Shown one piece after another: positions 32,856 to 41,475 of a stretch of 64,000 bases of DNA. A program made the translations under genes and the position numbers. The stretch is from Bacillota bacterium (GTDB lineage: Bacteria > Bacillota > Clostridia > DSM-8532), in the NCBI GenBank assembly GCA_023443745.1, contig JAEZTB010000066.1:51760-115759 (forward strand). The letters run 5' to 3'. Every line of letters begins with the position of its first letter. Within the stretch, counting starts at the first letter, position 1. The notes beneath the pieces were generated by a model, which saw nothing but the letters and a program-made list of their open reading frames with translations, searched no databases and was not told the DNA's origin.

Positions 32856-34859
32856 ATGAAATCTAGTAAAAAGTTTAATTCTATATTTGCATTATTTCTA
32901 TGCATTTCCTTAGTATTGACATCAGTCATCTGTTTCCCAGAGAAAGTTTCGGCTGTTGATTATTCCGCAGCATCCGATGAAGCTTACAATTGGTTAAAGA
33001 CCATGCAGATACCCTCTGGTAACGCATTTGCTGGCTTGGTTGACAGTTTTGAGGATACTTGGGCAGATGGTACCAAGGTGAAAAAGGAATATACCTATGA
33101 CCAAGCTCTCGCAGCAATCGCATTTTTACTTAAAGGAGATACAACCAGAGCAATACAGGTTCTGGATATGTTAAAAGCCACGCAGGATCCTGCCGGATTC
33201 TGGATTAATTCCTACTGGTGGGATACCGGCTATGGTGAGGAATTAAGAAGGCATGTGGGTCCCGTCCTATGGGTATGTCTAGCTGTTATGAACTATGAAA
33301 AAATCACAGGGGATACTGCAACCTATCATGCTATGGCTACCAAAGCTATAGACTGGTGTCTGACATTCCAAAAAGCTAATGGAGGTATCTCAGGTGGAGA
33401 AACCACTTGGGATCAAGCTGGCGTCTGGACTGAGGAAGTATGGAGTTCAACCGAACATAATGAGGATGCGTACGCTTGTCTAATGTACTTTGCAAGCACA
33501 ACACCAAGCAAAGCTGCAACCTATAATGCTGCATTAACTCAAGTAAAAAGATTTTTAGATAACGTGGTTTGGGACTCCTCTAACAACAGGTTCTATGGCG
33601 GTTTTAAAAATAATACAGGTTTAGTTGATCCCTTTGTACCTATGGATGTAAACCCCTGGGGTGTTCTTTCTCTTGGCCTCAGTGGAACACGCAACTATCA
33701 AGCTTCCATAAGTTACGTTGAAAACGCCAATGGGAATCCAGGTACATTAGCAAACCCCAAATATGTTCATAGCCTTTCATATAACGGAACTACAATTACA
33801 GCTTATGATTTTGACTGGCAAAGTAACAATGCAGCCGCACCCTCATCAAGTGGCGGTGGGTTGTTAGGTCCCGATATTTGGTTTGAAGGCTCTGCCTTCA
33901 TGTCATGTGTTTACCGGATGATGGGCAACGATACCAAAGCAGATTCGATTATTGGAGAGATTATCAAAAAGCAAGGGAAAGACGGATCTTTAGCAGGAGG
34001 TATACCTTACTGTCTAAATGGCACAAACAACAATTACTGGCTAATGGCACAACAAAACTGTGTTTCAAGTACAGCATGGCTTATTATTGCTATTGCCAAA
34101 TGGAATCCCTTTACAGGTACTTCAATTTCAGGCGGAACTACAACGCAGGTGTCAACACCGACCTTCAGCCCTGCAGGCGGCACCTACTCTACTTCACAGA
34201 CCGTATCCATCTCCTGTGCAACCAGTGGTGCGACTATAAGGTATACAACTGATGGTTCTACGCCAACAGCTTCCTCAGCAGTATACTCATCTCCCATCAC
34301 AGTATCAAGTACCCAGACAATCAAGGCCTACGCCGTAAAGAGCGGATTAACTGACTCGGCTGTAGCAACTGCAGCCTACACCATTTCCAGCGGTAGCTCG
34401 CCAACGACCTGGTACTTGTATAATACGGCTGTAAGCGGAGCAACTCCTGCCGGCCAAAATATGCAGACTGCCAACAGCTCTGTTACCGGATGGCAGCCGA
34501 TAAAAACCGTCAATACAACAGCAGCCTACTGGTATGCTCCAGCAGAGACTAAAACCTATGCAGCCGGTACCTGGAATTTTACTTTATGGACAAACAGTCC
34601 TGGCGCTTCAAGTAACATAAAAGTTGATTTGTATAAGGTAAATGCAAACGGCGGCAGTGCAGTGCTCATTGGTTCTCAGACAAAGGATGTCAATACGACA
34701 GGCACTGGGAATCATTTTTCCACTTATACATTTACTACTGCAGTTGCCACTGCATTAAGCAACCAACGCCTGATGGTAAAAATAACCAAGACCTCAGGGG
34801 CTGATGCCACCATGGCCTATAATACAAATGACTTCGCAACTAGATTGGTTACGCCATAG
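32856..34859 (+). CDS. Secreted helical-barrel carbohydrate-active protein with CHB repeat
   Basis: A 667-residue secreted protein with a signal peptide (1-33, cleavage near VSAVD). Residues about 35-420 are helical and repeat-like, with aromatic and acidic motifs (NEDAYACLMYF, WWDTGYGEELRRH, VPMDVNPWGVLSLG, GPDIWFEGSA), consistent with an (alpha/alpha)6 barrel glycosidase or lyase; I cannot assign a GH family. Then comes one chitobiase C-terminal-type repeat (about 430-510) and a 145-residue C-terminal beta domain (WYLYNTAVSGATPAGQN onwards). The last two modules are almost identical to those of the next gene. GGGAGG lies twelve bases before the ATG. Probably targets a beta-glucan or related polymer, by association with the GH16 gene 116 bp downstream. 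Confidence 0.75.
   Translation: MKSSKKFNSIFALFLCISLVLTSVICFPEKVSAVDYSAASDEAYNWLKTMQIPSGNAFAGLVDSFEDTWADGTKVKKEYTYDQALAAIAFLLKGDTTRAIQVLDMLKATQDPAGFWINSYWWDTGYGEELRRHVGPVLWVCLAVMNYEKITGDTATYHAMATKAIDWCLTFQKANGGISGGETTWDQAGVWTEEVWSSTEHNEDAYACLMYFASTTPSKAATYNAALTQVKRFLDNVVWDSSNNRFYGGFKNNTGLVDPFVPMDVNPWGVLSLGLSGTRNYQASISYVENANGNPGTLANPKYVHSLSYNGTTITAYDFDWQSNNAAAPSSSGGGLLGPDIWFEGSAFMSCVYRMMGNDTKADSIIGEIIKKQGKDGSLAGGIPYCLNGTNNNYWLMAQQNCVSSTAWLIIAIAKWNPFTGTSISGGTTTQVSTPTFSPAGGTYSTSQTVSISCATSGATIRYTTDGSTPTASSAVYSSPITVSSTQTIKAYAVKSGLTDSAVATAAYTISSGSSPTTWYLYNTAVSGATPAGQNMQTANSSVTGWQPIKTVNTTAAYWYAPAETKTYAAGTWNFTLWTNSPGASSNIKVDLYKVNANGGSAVLIGSQTKDVNTTGTGNHFSTYTFTTAVATALSNQRLMVKITKTSGADATMAYNTNDFATRLVTP
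34131..34857 (+). repeat. Duplicated 727-bp 3' module, copy 1
   Basis: This segment and 35783-36509 have the same length and differ at only a few percent of positions, mostly synonymous. They encode the CHB-type repeat plus the C-terminal domain of two adjacent genes. Confidence 0.9.
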
Positions 34860-34975
34860 TATATTAATTTCCGATCACATCACCATAGGCAGGAATGAAG
34901 TAGGAGATCCTAAAGGCCTGATTATCAGAGTAGGCTGGTAATTCTTTAATAGTTTAGTGAAAGCGAGGAATCTAT

Positions 34976-36511
34976 ATGTTAAAAAGTAAAAAAACGTTGA
35001 TTTTTATGATTGTTCTTACTCTATTATCATCATTGTTTTTAACATCCTTGCTACCTGCTGAAACAGCATCTGCAGCTACTTGGAATCTTGTATGGAATGA
35101 TGAGTTTGATGGAACTACGTTAAATACTTCAAACTGGGTCTATGATATCGGAACTGGACCCAACAGTGACGGATGGGGGAATAACGAGCTACAATACTAT
35201 ACTAATCGAACTCAGAATGTTGCTGTTACAGGTGGAAATCTGGAAATCACAGCATTGCAAGAATCCTATGGTGGCAGGAATTACACCTCAGGCCGTATTA
35301 AGACTCTAGGTAAACAAGCGTGGACTTATGGAAAAATTGAAGCGAGAATAAAGCTTCCTACGGGACAAGGAATTTGGCCTGCTTTCTGGATGCTGGGCAG
35401 TAATTTCCCTACAACAGACTGGCCCAAATGTGGCGAAATAGATATTATGGAGCATGTAAACACCGAAGGCGTAACTCATGGAACCATACATTGGGATTAT
35501 AACGGATATCAATATTATGGCGGTTCATCCTCAACTCTTGATTTTACACAATACCATATTTATAGCATTGAATGGAATGCCAGCTCTATAAAGTGGTTTA
35601 TAGATGGAGCTCAGTTTTGGGAAGCAAATATAGCCAACAGTATTAACGGAACAGACGAATTCCATAAGCCGTTCTTCATTCTTCTCAATCTGGCAATAGG
35701 AGGCAACTGGCCTGGAAGTCCTAATAGCAGTACTATTCTCCCTGCAAAAATGTATGTTGACTATGTACGCGTATACCAAGATGGCGGAACTACAACGCAG
35801 GTGTCAACACCGACCTTCAGCCCTGCAGGCGGCACCTATTCTACTGCACAAACTGTATCCATCTCTTGTGCAACCAGTGGTGCAACTATACGGTATACAA
35901 CTGACGGTTCTACACCAACAGCCTCCTCAGCAGTATATTCATCTCCCATCACAGTATCAAGTACCAAGACAATCAAGGCCTACGCCGTAAAGAGTGGATT
36001 AACTGACTCGGCTGTAGCAGCTGCAGCCTACACCATTTCCAGCAGTAGCACGCCAACTACCTGGTACTTGTATAATACGGCTGTAAGCGGAGCAACTCCT
36101 GCCGGTCAAAATATGCAGACTGCCAACAGCTCTGTTACCGGATGGCAGCCGGTAAAAACCGTCAATACAACAGCAGCCTACTGGTACGCTCCAGCAGAGA
36201 CTAAAAACTATGCAGCCGGTACCTGGACCTTTACTTTATGGACAAATAGTCCTGGGGCTTCAAGTAGTATAAAAGTTGATTTGTACAAGGTAAATGCAAA
36301 CGGTGGCAGTGCAGTGCTCATTGGTTCTCAGACAAAGGATATCAATACGACAGGCACTGGAAATCATTTTTCCACCTATACATTTACTACTGCAGCTGCA
36401 ACTGCATTAAGCAACCAGCGCTTGATGGTAAAAATAACCAAGACCTCAGGGGCTGATGCCACTATGGCCTATAATACAAATGACTTCCCAACTAGATTGG
36501 TTACTCCATAA
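34976..36511 (+). CDS. Secreted GH16 endo-beta-1,3(4)-glucanase (laminarinase)
   Basis: A 511-residue protein: signal peptide (1-35, cleavage near ASAAT), GH16 domain (about 37-270), one CHB-type repeat (about 275-350), and the same C-terminal beta domain as the preceding gene. The catalytic motif is EIDIME with nucleophile E154, D156 and acid/base E159, and the flanking IWPAFWMLG and NLAIGGNW stretches are typical of laminarinases with the beta-bulge (the extra Met in EIDIME). It should cut beta-1,3- or mixed-linkage glucans such as laminarin, fungal or cereal glucan outside the cell. It lies 116 bp after the helical-barrel gene and is probably co-expressed. A palindromic terminator follows at 36607. 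Confidence 0.92.
   Translation: MLKSKKTLIFMIVLTLLSSLFLTSLLPAETASAATWNLVWNDEFDGTTLNTSNWVYDIGTGPNSDGWGNNELQYYTNRTQNVAVTGGNLEITALQESYGGRNYTSGRIKTLGKQAWTYGKIEARIKLPTGQGIWPAFWMLGSNFPTTDWPKCGEIDIMEHVNTEGVTHGTIHWDYNGYQYYGGSSSTLDFTQYHIYSIEWNASSIKWFIDGAQFWEANIANSINGTDEFHKPFFILLNLAIGGNWPGSPNSSTILPAKMYVDYVRVYQDGGTTTQVSTPTFSPAGGTYSTAQTVSISCATSGATIRYTTDGSTPTASSAVYSSPITVSSTKTIKAYAVKSGLTDSAVAAAAYTISSSSTPTTWYLYNTAVSGATPAGQNMQTANSSVTGWQPVKTVNTTAAYWYAPAETKNYAAGTWTFTLWTNSPGASSSIKVDLYKVNANGGSAVLIGSQTKDINTTGTGNHFSTYTFTTAAATALSNQRLMVKITKTSGADATMAYNTNDFPTRLVTP
35783..36509 (+). repeat. Duplicated 727-bp 3' module, copy 2
   Basis: Direct repeat of 34131-34857, offset 1652 bp. The identity starts right at the linker (GGTTTQ) and ends at the stop codon, so whole protein modules were duplicated or homogenised by gene conversion. 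Confidence 0.9.
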
Positions 36512-36606
36512 TATTTTTAAGAGCCAAGTGTAGGCTCAATAAATAATTTCCGTTATGAAAACTGTTGAAGGCATGCAATTAAAAACGGGGAGTAACCCCA
36601 CGAAAA

Positions 36607-36644
36607 AGCTGGTGCCATGCCAGTTCTGGCGCATGGCACCAGCT
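36607..36644. terminator. Bidirectional terminator palindrome
   Basis: AGCTGGTGCCATGC (36607-36620) and GCATGGCACCAGCT (36631-36644) pair perfectly over 14 bp. On the minus strand the stem is followed by TTTTTCG, so it best terminates the zinc-ribbon gene at 36684; it also lies 95 bp after the GH16 stop. Confidence 0.65.
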
Positions 36645-36683
36645 AAAGTGTCTTGACAACGGGGGACGGTATAGTTCGCAAAG

Positions 36684-37052
36684 CTAAAAACATTGCTTAG
36701 TTTTAATTTTTCCTGTATGATTTCGTATAGCTTTTATGTCTTCTGCAATACCTATGTAAATCATTGTTACGGCTGTGCCTGTAAACGCTATTACAAATGA
36801 CGCTATAATAACTAGGAGACCTGAAAAAACGCTTACGTTGAAAAGTCGAAAAGAGATGACTATTCCACCAATAATACATAAAACAAAAGATATCCAGGCG
36901 AAAAATTTTAAACCTTCAATCCACTTGTTTGTAGTGGGTGGATCAAAGGTTTGGGGAATACCTTTAAGAGCTGATTCAAAATTATACCCACAATCGCAGA
37001 TCATGGCATCTTCGGGGTTCTCAAGTTTACAATTCGGACATAACATATTCAT
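36684..37052 (-). CDS. Zinc-ribbon membrane protein
   Basis: A 122-residue protein with an N-terminal zinc ribbon (CPNCKLENPEDAMICDCGYNF: Cys pairs CxxC and CxC) followed by two transmembrane helices (about 50-72 and 77-103). Such proteins are common and uncharacterised in Clostridia; the ribbon probably faces the cytoplasm. AAAGGAGATG precedes the start region and two nearby ATG codons are possible (37052 or 37046). No functional partner is visible. Confidence 0.7.
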   Translation of the reverse strand: MNMLCPNCKLENPEDAMICDCGYNFESALKGIPQTFDPPTTNKWIEGLKFFAWISFVLCIIGGIVISFRLFNVSVFSGLLVIIASFVIAFTGTAVTMIYIGIAEDIKAIRNHTGKIKTKQCF

Positions 37053-37392
37053 TCATCTCCTTTAAAATTTATATGATTATTTTTTATGTATGCTGTGCAA
37101 TTATTTTTAAGCTTATGGCCTTGTTGCCTTTATCTATCGTCGGGCTTGAAATTTTGTTGTAAAAAGAATCTTTTATCTGATTTACACCTAAAGGATAATT
37201 TCTAGCATTTAAAGCCCTAGCTAGACTGCTTGCCCCGGTGAGACGGCTTGGAAGCGCATTCCCACAAGCACACCCGCCAGTGTGAAAGCTCTATTAGGAG
37301 AAGTGAAACAATAATATTTTAGAATCTAATTATTTGGTCACTTTTGGGAATAGAGATTCGTTTTTTACTAATAAAATGATTAATATTGTCAA
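37053..37392. other. Intergenic region with possible IS200/IS605-type 3' remnant
   Basis: Plus-strand 37235-37315 reads DGLEAHSHKHTRQCESS in one frame and VRRLGSAFPQAHPPV in another, phrases that recall the tails of TnpB (OrfB) genes of IS200/IS605 elements in clostridia. No upstream TnpB core, zinc finger or left end is present. I regard it as a weak candidate for a decayed element. Confidence 0.25.
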
Positions 37393-37782
37393 CTATACTT
37401 TCAAATTGAACCCTATATTAATTTCACTTGCTGGATGGCCTCCACGTACTCCCCAATTGTCCAAGGGTTCTTCATATAAAATGATGAATATGTCTTTTGG
37501 ATCTATACCTAATTGATCTAAGTTTTCTACAATTCTCCTATATAATAACCGTTTTGCATCAATCGATCTTCCTGGAAAAATAGTCATCTCTATAAGAGTA
37601 TACTTCTCAGACTTTCCAGGTGGTAAAACATAATCTTCTTTTTCGAACTCCATTATCCTAAAATTCTTATCATCTTCAGGAATTTTAAAAGATTCAAGCA
37701 AAGCGTTATGTATTCCAGATATAACATTCAATTTTTCAGTTGCAGTTCTTCCTTTAATCATACTTAGTTTTACAATTGGCAT
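37393..37782 (-). CDS. Tautomerase family protein
   Basis: A 129-residue protein that, after Met removal, starts with the catalytic proline (MPIVKLSMIKG). The MPIV Met at 37782 is preferred over the ATG at 37791 because the ribosome site AAGGAG is correctly spaced only for it. The two beta-alpha-beta units (KLNVISGIHNALLESF and KRLLYRRIVENLDQLG) place it among the longer cis-CaaD/MSAD-like tautomerases. It probably catalyses keto-enol tautomerisation of a small acid; the natural substrate is unknown. It is an isolated minus-strand gene upstream of the repeat before the his operon. Confidence 0.83.
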   Translation of the reverse strand: MPIVKLSMIKGRTATEKLNVISGIHNALLESFKIPEDDKNFRIMEFEKEDYVLPPGKSEKYTLIEMTIFPGRSIDAKRLLYRRIVENLDQLGIDPKDIFIILYEEPLDNWGVRGGHPASEINIGFNLKV

Positions 37783-38060
37783 AAGGTTCATCTCCTTATA
37801 AATAGCAGACTAGCTGCAATTAAGAATGGATCAATTTTTATCATTATACCATATATTAGGAAGTTGTTCTCAAAAACTACGCGTTGATCTTTCTGAGAGA
37901 AAACGTCAATTAACTCGCTCCACGTAATGGTAATATGTTACAATTAGTGATGTAAAATATAATACTATTGAAGGTTTGTCCTGCCCACTAAAGGATTCCA
38001 AGAGTTAAAAGACAATGTTTCCTTCCACGGATAGAATTAGAGACAGGTGTTAATGATTGT

Positions 38061-38165
38061 TTAGGGATGATCGAAGTATAACTTCCGATAGATCTTCCGG
38101 TAAAAGCAGAAGATTTGAATTTGTTTTGCCGAAAGAATCGGAGGTTATATTTCGATTGCTCCTTA
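38061..38165. repeat. MITE-like ~105-bp element, copy A
   Basis: It starts TTAGGGATGATCGAAG and ends TTCGATTGCTCCTTA, with ATCGAAGTATAACTTCCGAT and the inverse ATCGGAGGTTATATTTCGAT as imperfect terminal inverted repeats. Its reverse complement matches 47192-47295 at roughly 85 percent by eye. It has no coding capacity and lies just upstream of the his promoter. Confidence 0.75.
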
Positions 38166-38193
38166 GTCGTCTGATTTAGGTGTCAATTAGTGC

Positions 38194-38221
38194 TTGACAC
38201 GGACGGGCCTCTCACTATAAA
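38194..38221 (+). promoter_or_regulatory. Promoter of the his operon
   Basis: TTGACA (38194-38199) and TATAAA (38216-38221) are 16 bases apart. The start would be near 38228, giving a leader of about 55 bases, too short for a T-box or a histidine attenuator. Confidence 0.7.
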
Positions 38222-38282
38222 CTATACACATTAATAATTTATCGCTTTATCACAGTGAAGTATAGAAGCGAGGAGAAAAAGC

Positions 38283-39506
38283 ATGAAAAGATGGAACATC
38301 TACACACCCGAAGGGGTACAGGATATACTGTTTACTTCCTGCCGGCAGAAACGCCAACTGGAAGATAAGCTTCGTAATATTTTCAGGCTTAACGGCTATC
38401 GTGAGCTGGAGACTCCTACCATTGAATTCTATGATGCCTTTAGTGGGGAGAGGGGCCTTATCAGGCAGGAGAGCATGTATAAATTCTGTGATTCAAAAGG
38501 TCGTTTATTGGTGCTGAGACCGGATATGACAGTGCCGGTGGCACGGGTCGCGGCGACTAAGCTCAAGGAAGAGGACTTTCCCCTAAAGTGCTGCTATATC
38601 GGCAATACCTTCAGCTTCGACGAATTGGGCGGGGGAAGGCAGAATGAATTTACCCAGGCAGGCTGCGAGATAATGGGTATAAATACCCCGGAGGCTGATG
38701 CCGAGGTGGTGGCTATGGCTGTGGAGGCTGTTAAAGCTACCGGTATCGACGATTTCCAGATTGACATCGGCCAGGTGGAATTTTTTAAAGGACTAATGGA
38801 AGAGACCGGCCTCACTGATGAAGAGGTTGAGGAAGTCCGAGAGCTCATTGATCTCAAGGATTTTGTTGGTGTGGAGCAGGTTATGGATCACCATCAGGTG
38901 AAGGAAGCCATAAAAACGCTCATTCTTGATCTGCCCAAGCTCTTTGGCTCAAAGGATATTCTCCAGCGAATCCATTATGAGGATATCGGTGAAAGGGCGA
39001 CTAAGGCGCTTCTTAATATCAAGGCTATCCTTGAAATACTTGAGGATCGTAATCTGGCCCAATATGTATCCATAGATTTAGGTATGGTTCAAAGCTTGAA
39101 TTATTATACCGGACTTGTATTCCGAGGGTATACCTATGGTGTAGGTTTCCCGATCTTAAGCGGAGGACGTTACGATGAGCTGGTGTCCAAATTTGGAATG
39201 AAGTGCGAAGCCACAGGGTTTTCTCTGGGCGTTAATATGGTTCTAATGGCCCTTGAGAGGCAAAAGAAGCTTCAAAGTCCAGGGGATGAGGGATGCCTTG
39301 TTACCTATGAATCTGGAGCAAGAAGGTCTGCCAGCGATTTATGCCGTGAGCTAATCGAACAAGGCATACCGGCGGAGCTTTATCTTGAACAAAGAGGCTT
39401 TGAGAATATGGACATGGAGAAAATAAAAAGCTATGCCCTTTCAAAGGGAATCAACCGCCATATACACATCAATCAGAATGGTTCCAGGAGGGAAGTCGCA
39501 TTATGA
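38283..39506 (+). CDS. hisZ: ATP phosphoribosyltransferase regulatory subunit
   Basis: A 407-residue paralogue of histidyl-tRNA synthetase catalytic domain: TPEGVQDIL at the start, RPDMTVPVAR and YYTGLVFRGY and SGGRYDEL as class II motifs, without the anticodon-binding domain. HisZ does not charge tRNA; it forms an octamer with short-form HisG and makes the first step of histidine synthesis active and feedback-inhibited. The adjoining HisG is indeed the short form. AGGAG precedes the ATG, and the stop overlaps the hisG start by four bases. Confidence 0.92.
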   Translation: MKRWNIYTPEGVQDILFTSCRQKRQLEDKLRNIFRLNGYRELETPTIEFYDAFSGERGLIRQESMYKFCDSKGRLLVLRPDMTVPVARVAATKLKEEDFPLKCCYIGNTFSFDELGGGRQNEFTQAGCEIMGINTPEADAEVVAMAVEAVKATGIDDFQIDIGQVEFFKGLMEETGLTDEEVEEVRELIDLKDFVGVEQVMDHHQVKEAIKTLILDLPKLFGSKDILQRIHYEDIGERATKALLNIKAILEILEDRNLAQYVSIDLGMVQSLNYYTGLVFRGYTYGVGFPILSGGRYDELVSKFGMKCEATGFSLGVNMVLMALERQKKLQSPGDEGCLVTYESGARRSASDLCRELIEQGIPAELYLEQRGFENMDMEKIKSYALSKGINRHIHINQNGSRREVAL

Positions 39507-40135
39507 GATACATTACCATTGCCCTGTCCAAGGGACGCTTAACTGAGCTGACCCTTGACCTTTTGGAGGGTGCTGGAATTGACTGCACCGAGCTTAAAAG
39601 CAATTCCAGAAAGCTCATTCTAAGCGATGAAAAAAGCAAAATCCGGTTCTTTCTTGCAAAACCTGCTGATGTACCCGTCTATGTCGAATACGGAGCCGCC
39701 GATATCGGTATTGTGGGCAAGGACACCCTTCTGGAAGAGGGCCGGGATCTCTATGAGGTTTTAAATCTGGGTTTTGCCAGGTGTAAGATGTGTGTTGCCG
39801 GACCTAAAGAGCTTGAAGGACGCATGGATACGGTATCCATTACCCGGGTGGCCACCAAATATCCCGAGGTGGCAAGAATGTATTTTCGGCATAAACGAAG
39901 GGAATCGGTGGAAATCATAAAGCTGAGCGGCTCAGTTGAATTGGCCCCGCTGGTAGGCCTTTCCGAGGTTATTGTCGATCTGGTGGAGACCGGGCGTACA
40001 TTAAAGGAAAATGGTCTCGTGGTTTTGGATACCATTGCCGATATCAGTGCAAGAATGGTCGTTAACCGTGTGAGCATGAAGATTGAAAATGAACGTATTA
40101 CAAAGCTTATAGAGGCTATCCGAAGCCAGCTCTAA
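39503..40135 (+). CDS. hisG: ATP phosphoribosyltransferase, short form
   Basis: A 210-residue short-form catalytic subunit (no C-terminal regulatory domain), which condenses ATP with PRPP as the committed step of histidine synthesis. It begins ITIALSKGRLTELTLDLLEG, has DVPVYVEYGAADIGIVGKD in the middle, and the PRPP loop EVIVDLVETGRTLKENG near residue 160-175. It needs HisZ, whose gene overlaps it. hisD follows after 29 bp. Confidence 0.95.
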   Translation: MRYITIALSKGRLTELTLDLLEGAGIDCTELKSNSRKLILSDEKSKIRFFLAKPADVPVYVEYGAADIGIVGKDTLLEEGRDLYEVLNLGFARCKMCVAGPKELEGRMDTVSITRVATKYPEVARMYFRHKRRESVEIIKLSGSVELAPLVGLSEVIVDLVETGRTLKENGLVVLDTIADISARMVVNRVSMKIENERITKLIEAIRSQL

Positions 40136-40164
40136 AAAAGGAAGGAATCAAGGAGTGGATATTC

Positions 40165-41475
40165 ATGAAAGTATACGAATATGGCAAGGATGATTTTAAT
40201 ATACTTTTTGACCGATTGAAGGAGCGCAGTCCTGAAGGCCGGAAGGACATAGAGGATGCTGTTTCCGGCATTCTGCACAGTGTCAAGGAACGCGGGGATA
40301 GGGCATTGATTGACTACACCAAAGAATTTGATGGTGTTGTTTTGGATGTCAGTGCTTTGGAGGTTTCAAAATTTGAGCTTGAAGGAGCCCTGCTTTCAGT
40401 TGATAAAGAGCTTTTAAGGGTTATGGAACAAGCGGCTGCCAATATCAAAGCCTTTCATGAAAAACAGCGGGAAAATTCCTGGTTTATGACACAGGCGGAT
40501 GGCACCCTTTTGGGTCAGAAGGTGACGCCGCTTAATCGGGTAGGTGTGTATGCTCCGGCAGGGAGTGCCCCCTTGCCTTCTACGGTGCTCATGGATGCAA
40601 TTCCGGCCAAGGTGGCCGGGGTCAATGAGGTTATTCTCTGTTCTCCTCCCGGCAAGAACGGGAAAATAAATCCCTTGGTCCTGGCCTGTGCAAAGCTTGC
40701 TGGCGTGGATCGGGTTTTCACTGTGGGCGGTGCCCAGGCTGTAGCTGCAATGGCTTATGGTACTGAGACCTTGCCTAAGGTGGATAAGATCGTCGGCCCC
40801 GGTAATATCTACGTGGCAACGGCCAAGAAATTGGTATTCGGAATCTGCGGCATAGACATGATTGCAGGGCCTAGCGAGGTACTGGTCATTGCCGATGAAA
40901 CGGCTAATCCTGCTTATGTTGCTGCTGATCTCCTTTCCCAGGCTGAACATGATGTGCTTGCTTCGGCCATTTTGGTTGCAACCTCCAAACAAATAGCTTT
41001 ACAGGTTGAGCGCGAGCTTGAGCTACAGCTTTCGAAATTATCCCGGAATGAGATTGCTGCAAAGTCTATCCAGGATTATGGCGCTGTTGTTTTAACTCAA
41101 TCCCTTGACGAGGCAATTGACATCGCCAATATCATTGCTCCCGAGCATCTGGAGGTGTGCACGGCCGATCCGTTCTCACTCCTGTCCGGCATCAAAAACG
41201 CAGGAGCCATATTCCTGGGTAGCTTCACCCCTGAGCCGTTAGGAGATTATTTTGCAGGCCCCAATCACACCCTGCCGACCTCGGGTACGGCCAGGTTCTT
41301 CTCACCCCTGGGGGTCTATGATTTTGTCAAGCGGCAAAGCGTGATCTCATATAGTCAAAAGGCTTTTCTTAAAGCAGCAGATTCTGTTGCTGCTTTTGCC
41401 GATGCTGAAGGCCTTACCGCCCATGCCGAGGCCATTCGCATACGAAATAGGGACAAGGAGGGAGAAAAGCAGTGA
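40165..41475 (+). CDS. hisD: Histidinol dehydrogenase
   Basis: A 436-residue zinc enzyme that oxidises histidinol to histidine in two NAD-linked steps. Recognisable blocks are VGGAQAVAAMAYGTETLPKV, DKIVGPGNIYVATAK, IDMIAGPSEVLVIADE and LSQAEHD, and the C-terminal FAGPNHTLPTSGTARF carrying zinc/substrate residues. AGGAG is nine bases before the ATG. Its stop overlaps the GTG of hisC by four bases. Confidence 0.96.
   Translation: MKVYEYGKDDFNILFDRLKERSPEGRKDIEDAVSGILHSVKERGDRALIDYTKEFDGVVLDVSALEVSKFELEGALLSVDKELLRVMEQAAANIKAFHEKQRENSWFMTQADGTLLGQKVTPLNRVGVYAPAGSAPLPSTVLMDAIPAKVAGVNEVILCSPPGKNGKINPLVLACAKLAGVDRVFTVGGAQAVAAMAYGTETLPKVDKIVGPGNIYVATAKKLVFGICGIDMIAGPSEVLVIADETANPAYVAADLLSQAEHDVLASAILVATSKQIALQVERELELQLSKLSRNEIAAKSIQDYGAVVLTQSLDEAIDIANIIAPEHLEVCTADPFSLLSGIKNAGAIFLGSFTPEPLGDYFAGPNHTLPTSGTARFFSPLGVYDFVKRQSVISYSQKAFLKAADSVAAFADAEGLTAHAEAIRIRNRDKEGEKQ

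Noticed and set aside
38000..38282. T-box or histidine attenuator before hisZ
   Set aside because: The likely promoter leaves only about 55 bases of leader, and the hairpin upstream belongs to the inverted repeat element, not to a T-box (no GGTGG-type antiterminator bulge seen).
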